A stretch of DNA of 37,744 nt from Anaerolineales bacterium HSG25 (GTDB taxonomy: Bacteria; Chloroflexota; Anaerolineae; 4572-78; J111). The stretch lies in assembly GCA_030377865.1 (NCBI GenBank), contig JAUCGA010000053.1, positions 1 through 37,744 on the forward strand, in the 5' to 3' direction. The translations under genes were made by a program, and so were the position numbers. Position 1 is the first letter of the stretch. The number at the start of each line of letters is the position of its first letter. Positions 32,027 through 37,618 of the stretch are shown here, one piece after another. Below the pieces are notes generated by a model. That model searched no databases, had not been told where the DNA came from, and worked only from the letters and a program-made list of their open reading frames with translations.

Positions 32027-32245
32027 TCAATCTATCTCGATCTCATCATTCACCAAATCATCAACAGTTATCTCAAAAAATTGAGCTATTTTGAATGCCA
32101 ACCCCAACGATGGAATATTTTTACCCGTTTCAAATTTAGTAATAAGGCTACGATCAACACCCAACATATCGCCTAACTGTTTGGTGGTTAAACCTTGTTT
32201 TTTTCGTAAAAAATATAATTTTTCGCCAAGTTTGTTCATATTCAA
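32027..32245 (-). CDS. XRE-family helix-turn-helix regulator
   Basis: A 72-residue single-domain DNA-binding protein of the Cro/CI type: 'LGEKLYFLRKKQGLTTKQLG' and 'DMLGVDRSLITKFETGKNIP' carry the two HTH helices, and 'FEITVDDLVNDE' is the usual end. It is divergent from a small gene at 32339, with a consensus promoter and a TTGTGA-N7-TCACAA palindrome between them. It probably controls that promoter and perhaps its own. Confidence 0.8.
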   Translation of the reverse strand: MNMNKLGEKLYFLRKKQGLTTKQLGDMLGVDRSLITKFETGKNIPSLGLAFKIAQFFEITVDDLVNDEIEID

Positions 32246-32260
32246 ATATTAAAACAGGGC

Positions 32261-32289
32261 TTGACAGCCTTAATAATTAGTGTTACAAT
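32261..32289 (+). promoter_or_regulatory. Consensus promoter of the small gene at 32339
   Basis: A perfect TTGACA (32261-32266), 17-bp spacer and TACAAT (32284-32289). This is one of the best sigma-70 matches in the window. It faces away from the XRE gene. Confidence 0.65.
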
Positions 32290-32293
32290 GTCG

Positions 32294-32312
32294 TTGTGAG
32301 TTAAATTCACAA
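32294..32312. promoter_or_regulatory. Putative XRE operator
   Basis: TTGTGA (32294-32299) and TCACAA (32307-32312) form a perfect 6-bp inverted repeat with a 7-bp spacer just downstream of the -10, where a bound repressor would block initiation. Assignment to the divergent XRE protein is by position only. Confidence 0.45.
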
Positions 32313-32338
32313 TTTCAATAAGTAATAGGAGGTTCACC

Positions 32339-32566
32339 ATGCAAAAAACATTGCCCCGTGTCCAGAATCTACTCGAGCCGGAAAAACTGTTCGAACTCTG
32401 GTCACAAGGCAAACTGTCTACCGAAGAGGCGTTACGTCAAATCATGCAACAGAACGTCAGGCAATACCGGGCGCTTGATGCCCTAAACATTACCGCCAAA
32501 AATCTTCGGGCAGACATGGATGACCTGATTGCTCAGACAGGTATCAAACCGAAACTCTCAGACTGA
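32339..32566 (+). CDS. Small hypothetical protein divergent from XRE regulator
   Basis: A 75-residue, mostly helical, mildly acidic protein ('LLEPEKLFELWSQGKLSTEE', 'ALRQIMQQNVRQYRALDALN'). No family is recognised. Gene status is strong: consensus promoter, palindromic operator, AGGAGG ribosome-binding site 6 nt before the ATG, and a terminator 24 nt after the stop. Being a small protein under likely XRE control, it could be an antitoxin, anti-repressor or adaptor; the sequence does not decide. Confidence 0.7.
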   Translation: MQKTLPRVQNLLEPEKLFELWSQGKLSTEEALRQIMQQNVRQYRALDALNITAKNLRADMDDLIAQTGIKPKLSD

Positions 32567-32589
32567 GCAATCAGGCTTACAACGTATAG

Positions 32590-32625
32590 AGACCTGCGAA
32601 CCTGTGACCGTTCGTGGGTCTTTTT
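32590..32625 (+). terminator. Rho-independent terminator
   Basis: AGACCTGCGAAC (32590-32601) pairs with GTTCGTGGGTCT (32610-32621), 10 of 12 positions, around an 8-nt loop, and is followed by a T-run. Confidence 0.75.
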
Positions 32626-32804
32626 CATGATAGGTGGGGGGGGATATTAAGGCAAATGGAGATATTGTCAATGAAGAGCCAAGGTCAGATCAAGCGCGGA
32701 GTAACAAGATCGGAAACAAGAAAATTACTGATGCTAACTTTTTCTCAGACTGGTTTAGAAAAGACTAAAACGATAACACAGAGATTCACAGAGGTTCACG
32801 GAGA

Positions 32805-33187
32805 CAAACATGCAAAAACAAGAAGCTTTTGCACTCCGCAGACCTCGAATTTGAGTTTTTAGGTAACTCCAAGAAAATAAACCTCCCAAATGTCATGCCC
32901 GAATGTTGTTATCGGGCATCCATTTGTATGCAGAATGTGGATTCCCGCTAAAAGCATGCGGGAATGACATAGAGAATTTAATCAGTTTGGGAGATTCTTA
33001 AGGTAACTCCAAGAAAATAAACCTCCCAAATGTCATGCCCGAATGTTGTTATCGGGCATCCATTTGTATGCAGAATGTGGATTCCCGCTAAAAGCATGCG
33101 GGAATGACATAGAGATTTAATCAGTTTGGGAGATTTTAAAAGTTGGAACTGCCTTATGCGATGACAAGTTGTTGCCGAACAACTCTC
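32805..33187 (+). repeat. Repeat family B, copy 3, split by another repeat
   Basis: The left part (32805-32860) matches the family as far as 'TTTGAGTTTTT'. The right part resumes at about 33154 with 'ATGCGATGACAAGTTGTTGC' and 'CGAACAACTCT'. The roughly 290 bp in between is the tandem element at 32861-33137 plus a short tail, so a later insertion split an existing repeat. Confidence 0.6.
32861..33137 (+). repeat. Two tandem ~140-bp copies of element N
   Basis: Unit 1 is 32861-33000 and unit 2 is 33001-33137 plus a tail; they differ at only a few bases. Each starts AGGTAACTCCAAG and ends near GTTTGGGAGATT. The outer ends (AACTCCAAG..CCTCCCAAA and TTTGGGAGA..TTGGAAC) are imperfect inverted repeats. 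The middle contains ATGCCCGA/TCGGGCAT and ATTCCCGC/GCGGGAAT stems. Confidence 0.8.
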
Positions 33188-33258
33188 TTAATGCGGGAAG
33201 TTTTATTCGTTTTTTTCATCATTCGCTGTTGTGTTCTTGGCCCAAACGAAGATCAAGG

Positions 33259-33349
33259 GTAAAAGTTCAGTAAAGTAGCCCTAGAAACCCGATTTCTTAA
33301 AGAAATCGGGTTTCTGATACTCTTTCTGGCGAGTTCACTGAATATTTAC
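33259..33349 (+). mobile_element. MITE family A, copy 7 (91 bp)
   Basis: Perfect 8-bp target duplication GATCAAGG at 33251-33258 and 33350-33357. It is inserted near the 3' end of the broken gamma-glutamylcyclotransferase-like gene. Confidence 0.92.
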
Positions 33350-33492
33350 GATCAAGGCCCCCGATTCAATGACTGGATAGTCCGGCTCCACCTGCCACAC
33401 ATAGACCCAACTCTGCATTGTCTGACCGTCGGTCATGCTGACTTTTACCGTCTGCCGTAAATATAGATGTTCAGATAAATATTTCAGCCATC

Positions 33493-33525
33493 ACCTTCCC
33501 GCAAGTTCCAAACTTGCGGGAAGGT
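33493..33525. repeat. Hairpin repeat family H, copy 2
   Basis: ACCTTCCCGCAAGTT (33493-33507) and AACTTGCGGGAAGGT (33511-33525) form a perfect 15-bp stem with a 3-nt loop. It lies inside the remnant of a protein-coding gene, so it behaves as an inserted element rather than a terminator. Confidence 0.75.
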
Positions 33526-33776
33526 TGGCCTTGAATTGAAAACCATTATCTGAAAGACTGTAGACGCTTGGGTGACTTTCTAGCTTAAAACCGGCTAACT
33601 CGACCTGTCCCAAAAAATCTCCATAGGGCACTATTACTCGATGATTCGCGTAACCTCACATGAGTGTTCCATACACAAAAACTTTATCTAACATTGTTCC
33701 TCCAAATTGTCTAATTTGGTGAGTCTATATTAAACTACGCTCAACGATTTTCTACAACATGATACAGGAGGCAAGC

Positions 33777-34124
33777 ATGAGTTTTGGTATTACAAAGACG
33801 ATTCCAGCCAAAGAAGGAATCAAACGGGTCGATGAGTTATACGATGGCTCAATCACCGAGTTTGAGTTCCATATGGCTGGTAAACCCTCTAAGCTACAAG
33901 TTGGTCATTATGTGTACACCATATTTAAAGATCAGCTACGTGGTCGGCTAAAAATTAAAGAACTAATTGGCGGTGCAACGAATCCTAAGTCGGGCAAACC
34001 TCGTACCTTGGTGATGGTCGAGGCTCCCGGCGAGAAACTCGCTACCCCCATTACTAAAAAAGGGCACATGGGAACACGTTATTATGACGGCTCAGAGTGG
34101 CCGAAATCAGGAGTAACACAATGA
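33777..34124 (+). CDS. Hypothetical protein, translationally coupled to MBL-fold hydrolase
   Basis: A 115-residue, basic, mostly beta-type protein ('GITKTIPAKEGIKRVDELYD', 'EFHMAGKPSKLQVGHYVYTI', 'TPITKKGHMGTRYYDGSEWP'). No family is recognised. AGGAGG lies 6 nt before the ATG at 33777, so the slightly longer reading from 33759 is not used. Its TGA overlaps the ATG of the next gene (ATGA at 34121-34124), which implies translational coupling and a shared process with that hydrolase. Confidence 0.65.
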   Translation: MSFGITKTIPAKEGIKRVDELYDGSITEFEFHMAGKPSKLQVGHYVYTIFKDQLRGRLKIKELIGGATNPKSGKPRTLVMVEAPGEKLATPITKKGHMGTRYYDGSEWPKSGVTQ

Positions 34125-34738
34125 GTCAACTAACTTTAAAAACAACCCACGTGGGCGAATGGGACATGAATAGTTATGTCCTTATATGCCCTGAAACCGA
34201 ACAAAGTGTTTTGATTGACCCCGGCGATGATCCAGATAAATTGATGACCATGTTAGGCGATAGTAAACCGATTGCCATTTGGCTAACTCATACGCATCAG
34301 GATCATGTTGGTGCGTTGGAAGCCATGCGCGAACGGCTAAAATTGCCCGTTTATGCCCATCTCGGCGAGCATGTGGTTGATCCGCAGGCCAACCATTGGT
34401 TGGAGCATGGCGATGTGGTGCATATTGGCAATCATCGTTGTGACATATATCACACCCCCGGCCATATTGGTGACCAGATATGTTTTGCCTTGCAGAATGA
34501 TTCTCGGATTATTGTCGGTGACACTATTTTTGAGGGAGGGCCGGGGCGAACATGGTCACATGCTGGGTTCGTACAAACTCTAAACACACTACGCGATATC
34601 GTTTTGCCGTGGTCAGATGAAACGACCTGTTATCCGGGGCATGGGCCACATTTTGTCTTGGGAGAGAAACGAGCCGAGATTGAGATATTTTTGGCGAAAT
34701 CACATCCGCGTAACTTTTTTGGTGATGCCGTGTGGTAA
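34121..34738 (+). CDS. Metallo-beta-lactamase-fold hydrolase (glyoxalase II-like)
   Basis: A 205-residue enzyme of the MBL superfamily in the hydroxyacylglutathione-hydrolase-like branch, expected to cleave thioesters or similar bonds using two metal ions. The metal site is 'THTHQDH' (His57, His59, Asp61, His62), 'YHTPGHIGDQ' (third His), 'IIVGDTIFEGGPGR' (bridging Asp) and 'YPGHGPH'. The start is the ATG at 34121 in an ATGA overlap with the upstream hypothetical gene, not the longer reading from 34097. Confidence 0.85.
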   Translation: MSQLTLKTTHVGEWDMNSYVLICPETEQSVLIDPGDDPDKLMTMLGDSKPIAIWLTHTHQDHVGALEAMRERLKLPVYAHLGEHVVDPQANHWLEHGDVVHIGNHRCDIYHTPGHIGDQICFALQNDSRIIVGDTIFEGGPGRTWSHAGFVQTLNTLRDIVLPWSDETTCYPGHGPHFVLGEKRAEIEIFLAKSHPRNFFGDAVW

Positions 34739-34768
34739 GAACGAGGCTTAACGTTGCCACGGATTCCC

Positions 34769-34925
34769 GTTAAATAAGTAATATGGGGTTTTAAGATAAG
34801 ACCTCCAAGGAGAAAACCACACCTTGGAGGACGCGGAGTCGTTCTCCTCCGAGGTGCGAAGCTCCTCGTTCGCCTGTTGGTAGTTCGGGGAGGTATTTGG
34901 AAAAACCCCGCATTACTTTTTTAAC
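34769..34925. repeat. Palindromic element G
   Basis: GTTAAATAAGTAATATGGGG (34769-34788) is answered by CCCCGCATTACTTTTTTAAC (34906-34925). An inner perfect 9-bp stem CCTCCAAGG/CCTTGGAGG lies at about 34802-34830. Its right end is the same sequence as the end of the tandem units that follow, so it may be a degraded unit or the source of them. Confidence 0.55.
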
Positions 34926-34974
34926 AGAGTACCATTACAGCGTTAAATAAGTTTTGCTGGATTTCTGATTATTC

Positions 34975-35123
34975 TGTAGTGGTCAGCTTGATGTTGAAAA
35001 AGATTATGTCACCCTGAGCGTTTTTTGCGAAGGGTCTCTCTGACCCGAATCTAGGAAGATTCGGGCGGATACTTCGCCTTCGGCTCAGTATGACATGTTT
35101 TCAACATCATCTTGACCACCACA
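34975..35123 (+). mobile_element. Insertion M (149 bp) with 15-bp target duplication
   Basis: The ends TGTAGTGGTCAGCTTGATGT and its imperfect inverse (ATCTTGACCACCACA) are inverted repeats, and TTGAAAA / TTTTCAA blocks continue the palindrome. GATTTCTGATTATTC occurs at 34960-34974 and again at 35124-35138. The second tandem unit has this sequence only once, so the duplication came with the insertion. The interior (ACCCTGAGC...GCTCAGTATGACAT) is of a type seen widely in bacterial intergenic repeats. Confidence 0.75.
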
Positions 35124-35165
35124 GATTTCTGATTATTCAGGTATACTGTATTGTTAGGAGTTTTT

Positions 35166-35233
35166 ATTCTATCATCCTTGAAATTCTGCCCTAAACCAGC
35201 CATAAAAGAGCAGAATTTCAAGGATGATAGAAT
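35166..35233. repeat. Hairpin in tandem unit 1 (loop orientation a)
   Basis: 24-nt perfect arms (35166-35189 and 35210-35233, beginning ATTCTATCATCCTTGAAATT) surround a 20-nt loop CCTAAACCAGCCATAAAAGA (35190-35209). Confidence 0.9.
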
Positions 35234-35289
35234 TTTTACAACTGCAAACCCCCGCATTGCTTTTTTAACAGAGTACCATTACAGCGTTA

Positions 35290-35390
35290 GGCAGACAGAA
35301 GAAATAAAACATCCCAATTGAGGAGTCAGCACCCGCGGTGCGGCACGACGCGTGCTTACTCCACGGGACAATTATTTTTTTCCACGTGCC
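35290..35390 (-). mobile_element. MITE family E, copy 2 (101 bp)
   Basis: Inverted relative to the copy at 14458. TTA (35287-35289) and TTA (35391-35393) flank it. The equivalent empty site is visible at 34932-34960 in the other tandem unit (ACAGCGTTAAATAAG), which has a single TTA, so insertion with a 3-bp duplication is directly demonstrated. Confidence 0.9.
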
Positions 35391-35401
35391 TTAAATAAGT
35401 T

Positions 35402-35431
35402 TTGCTGGATTTCCGATTATTCAGGTATACT
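35402..35431 (+). promoter_or_regulatory. Candidate queG promoter inside tandem unit 2
   Basis: TTGCTG (35402-35407), 18-bp spacer, TATACT (35426-35431). In unit 1 insertion M has separated the same two boxes. The 24-bp hairpin at 35450-35517, followed by TTTTT, would lie in the transcript leader about 10-20 nt from the start site. Confidence 0.4.
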
Positions 35432-35449
35432 GTACTATTAGGACTTTTT

Positions 35450-35517
35450 ATTCTATCATCCTTGAAATTCTGCTCTTTTATAGCTGGTTTAGAGCAGAAT
35501 TTCAAGGATGATAGAAT
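35450..35517. repeat. Hairpin in tandem unit 2 (loop inverted)
   Basis: The same 24-nt arms (35450-35473 and 35494-35517). The 20-nt loop TCTTTTATAGCTGGTTTAGA (35474-35493) is the reverse complement of the unit-1 loop at 18 of 20 positions. The right arm is followed by TTTTTAC, so in the plus direction it could work as an attenuator for queG. Confidence 0.9.
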
Positions 35518-35561
35518 TTTTACAACTGCAAACCCCCGCATTGCTTTTTTAACAGAGTACT

Positions 35562-36680
35562 ATGTCCCTTAGCCAGCTTATCAAAGAAAAAGCCTACGAC
35601 CTTGGCTTTGACCTGATTGGAATTGCACCAGCAGAGCGTGCGCCCCATGTCGAAGCCTATCGACGTTGGCTAGACAAAAACTATCACGCCAACATGCAAT
35701 GGTTAGCCCGTGACCCAGAACGACGGAGCGATCCACGCCTTGTTGTGCCGGGGGCGCGGTCTGTTATTGTGGTTGGGTTGTCTTACTTTGTCCACAATCC
35801 GCCTGCCGAGTTGTGGAACGACCCAACACGTGGCCGAATCGCTCGTTATGCTTGGGGGCAAGACTATCATGATGTGATGTTGCCTCGTTTGCGTCAGTTG
35901 GGCGACTGGATCGATCAAACCGTTGATTCAACCAAACAACGGGCTTATGTGGACACTGGCCCTGTCTTAGAACGAACCTTTGCCGCTCAAGCTGGGATTG
36001 GCTTTGTGGGCAAAAACAGCCTGCTGATTAGTCCTCATCTGGGATCATATCTATTTTTAGGTGAGATTTTACTCGACCTTGAGTTAGAGTATGATCCGCC
36101 CGCCCTCGACCAAGGAGCAACCCTCTCTTTTCAGCCCCTACTCAAAAATCAACCTAGTTCATCCTCACCAAAAATAGCCAGTTGTGGTGAGTGTCGCCGC
36201 TGTTTAACCGTATGTCCCACTCAGGCCTTTCCCGCTCCCTATATTGTAGACAGCAATCGTTGCATCTCATACTTAACCATCGAGCTAAAGGGAGAGATTT
36301 CTCTTCCCTTACGCCCATTGTTAGGCAATTGGATTTATGGCTGTGATGCATGTCAGGAAATTTGCCCTTGGGTACGTCGTTACACTCAGCCAACCCGCGA
36401 AACATTCCTCAATTACAACCCTGATTGGGCCATTCCCAAACTAACCGATTTGCTGGCGTTGGACGATGTTGGCTTTCGCACCCGCTTCAAAGGCACGCCT
36501 ATCAAACGAACCAAACGACGTGGCCTCTTACGTAATGTGGCTGTGGCGATGGGTAACTCCGGCGATTTGGCTATGATACCTGCTTTGGAGCGGGCACTTT
36601 CTGACCATGAGCCACTCATCCAAAGCCATGCTGACTGGGCCATTGCTCGTATCCATGAGTTATCTGAGAATGACCTCTAA
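35562..36680 (+). CDS. queG: Epoxyqueuosine reductase
   Basis: QueG uses cobalamin and two [4Fe-4S] clusters to reduce epoxyqueuosine to queuosine in tRNA, the last step of queuosine synthesis. At 372 residues it is full length. The N-terminus 'LGFDLIGIAPAE', 'RIARYAWGQDYHDVML' and 'YVDTGPVLERTFAAQAGIGF' are family signatures; the Asp in 'VDTGP' is the proposed catalytic acid. The ferredoxin-like segment has 'CGECRRCLTVCPTQAF' and 'GCDACQEICPW', giving the two clusters. The C-terminal ~80 residues form a HEAT-like tail. No other que gene is nearby. The ATG directly follows the TTAACAGAGTAC start of a partial third tandem unit, so the leader is made of repeat sequence; the ribosome-binding site is weak. 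Confidence 0.95.
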   Translation: MSLSQLIKEKAYDLGFDLIGIAPAERAPHVEAYRRWLDKNYHANMQWLARDPERRSDPRLVVPGARSVIVVGLSYFVHNPPAELWNDPTRGRIARYAWGQDYHDVMLPRLRQLGDWIDQTVDSTKQRAYVDTGPVLERTFAAQAGIGFVGKNSLLISPHLGSYLFLGEILLDLELEYDPPALDQGATLSFQPLLKNQPSSSSPKIASCGECRRCLTVCPTQAFPAPYIVDSNRCISYLTIELKGEISLPLRPLLGNWIYGCDACQEICPWVRRYTQPTRETFLNYNPDWAIPKLTDLLALDDVGFRTRFKGTPIKRTKRRGLLRNVAVAMGNSGDLAMIPALERALSDHEPLIQSHADWAIARIHELSENDL

Positions 36681-36863
36681 TGGCTCCGAAAACCTTTAGC
36701 GCTTAAAAATCAGTCATGTTTTAGTTCAAATAGTTCCTTAATTCCCTTGTTTAATTGGATGTCGCATGGTAAGATTAATATAGTGATTTAATTATTTTTC
36801 CAATAGTCCGCATGTATGTATTGTTAGGACTTATAGATTTTTTAGTCTTTGGAGGGTACCACG

Positions 36864-37484
36864 ATGTCTAAATTGCAAGATTTAAGCGCGACCCGACAAG
36901 CGTTGCGTGAGTTAGCTCGAATTGTAAAAACTACTCGGCAGACCTTGTTAGCCATTGTCTCCCGACAAGACCAGTTAAATCGATATGGGCGTTTATCGCC
37001 GTCACAAAAACCCAGTTTATCGAACACGTTAGAACATATTGAAGAGGTTCGAGAAGGGTTCATTATTAGCCACCGCACCGACATGGCGACTAAAATGTCC
37101 GAACTGCGTGACATGGTCAACCATGTATTGCTGGACTGGAACTGGCTGGCTGAGTTCGACCTTGATGTTTCGCCAAGCGATGAGTTGGTTCTGCTCGACC
37201 AGCAACTGCTCTTTTTTAACCATGCGCTTGTTGCCTTAGGTTTAGTGCCACGTCTTCCCCCTCGAGCCGTGACCTTTCCACAACGTCGGCCTACTTACGC
37301 CGATGTTTCTGCACCTGCCGCTCCCGGCGAGTTGTTACAACGGATTGAAGAGATTGAGCGCATTATCTATCAAGCTGAGGTGATGCCAGCCAAAAAGTTT
37401 GAGCCTGCGCCGCTACGCCGTACTTACGCCTTTTTTGAGGCCAGCGGTTGGCTGGTCGATCAGCATTTGAGACCGTTGTTATAG
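36864..37484 (+). CDS. Hypothetical helical protein
   Basis: A 206-residue soluble protein with no recognised family. Residues 1-120 are long helices with coiled-coil character ('LSATRQALRELARIVKTTRQ', 'SNTLEHIEEVREGFIISHRT'). A proline-rich linker follows (VPRLPPRAVTFPQRRPTYA), then a shorter helical part. The start is the ATG at 36864 with GGAGGG 7 nt upstream; the longer TTG reading from 36849 would place the ribosome-binding site inside the gene. Its TAG stop (37482-37484) shares its last base with the start of the inverted-repeat element L. Confidence 0.65.
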   Translation: MSKLQDLSATRQALRELARIVKTTRQTLLAIVSRQDQLNRYGRLSPSQKPSLSNTLEHIEEVREGFIISHRTDMATKMSELRDMVNHVLLDWNWLAEFDLDVSPSDELVLLDQQLLFFNHALVALGLVPRLPPRAVTFPQRRPTYADVSAPAAPGELLQRIEEIERIIYQAEVMPAKKFEPAPLRRTYAFFEASGWLVDQHLRPLL

Positions 37485-37618
37485 AAGGGCTGTTCAGTTC
37501 TAATCTATATGGGTATAATCGTGATGCTACAAGCGTCACCTACAGTAATTTTGTCAGACATGAGGCCGTGGAGGTCACGCTTGTAGCGTGACAAGTATGG
37601 AGAACTGAATAGCCCTTC
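37484..37618 (+). mobile_element. Inverted-repeat element L (135 bp)
   Basis: The ends GAAGGGCTGTTCAGTTCT (37484-37501) and AGAACTGAATAGCCCTTC (37601-37618) are inverted with one mismatch in 18. Inside is TCACGCTTGTAGCGTGA. No convincing target duplication is seen. It abuts the stop codon of the upstream gene. Confidence 0.65.

Larger units (their letters stand above)
32626..33202. other. Repeat-filled intergenic stretch
   Basis: No gene was accepted. It contains a common 'ACACAGAGATTCACAGAGG' type motif (about 32776-32796), repeat B copy 3 split in two, and a near-identical 140-bp tandem duplication (32861-33137). An 82-codon plus-strand frame here runs into repeat sequence and is judged spurious. 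Confidence 0.6.
33203..33694 (-). pseudogene. Broken gamma-glutamylcyclotransferase-like gene
   Basis: On the minus strand an ATG at 33694, with GGAGG 5 nt upstream, opens 'MLDKVFVYGTLM', the N-terminal hallmark of the gamma-glutamylcyclotransferase/AIG2-like family. An in-frame TGA follows where the family usually has Arg (YGTLM-R-G); a CGA-to-TGA change would explain it. Reading continues 'GYANHRVIVPYGDFLGQVEL' and 'AGFKLESHPSVYSL', then is cut by hairpin H (33493-33525). It resumes as 'LYLRQTVKVSMTDGQTMQSW', 'VYVWQVEP', and is then interrupted by MITE A. Past the MITE one can read 'LIFVWAKNTTANDEKNE' to a TAA. There are therefore three independent lesions. The family degrades gamma-glutamyl peptides; this copy should be inactive. 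Confidence 0.75.
34921..35548 (+). repeat. Tandem repeat F: two 180-bp units, each with an insertion
   Basis: Each unit begins TTAACAGAGTACCATTACAG, continues CGTTAAATAAGTTTTGCTGG, then ATTATTCAGGTATACTGTA, a 24-bp hairpin, and AACTGCAAACCCCCGCATTG. Unit starts are at 34921, 35265 and 35549 (partial). The spacings are 344 and 284. Subtracting insertion M plus its duplication (164) and insertion E plus its duplication (104) gives exactly 180 for both. Confidence 0.85.
34739..35561. other. 823-bp repeat complex upstream of queG
   Basis: There is no gene. Two short minus-strand frames starting 'MRGFAVVKILSSLKFCS' are repeat-encoded and not credible. The region consists of a palindromic element (34769-34925), two 180-bp tandem units F (34921-35548) each with its own insertion (M and E), and a partial third unit reaching the queG start codon. 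Confidence 0.75.

Noticed and set aside
32614..32862. 82-codon plus-strand frame after the small XRE-controlled gene
   Set aside because: It begins within the terminator and ends in repeat B. Its composition is not protein-like.
35051..35541. Two minus-strand frames both starting MRGFAVVKILSSLKFCS
   Set aside because: They are readings of the tandem repeat and its hairpin, cut differently by insertions M and E. There is no ribosome-binding site and no codon-usage support.
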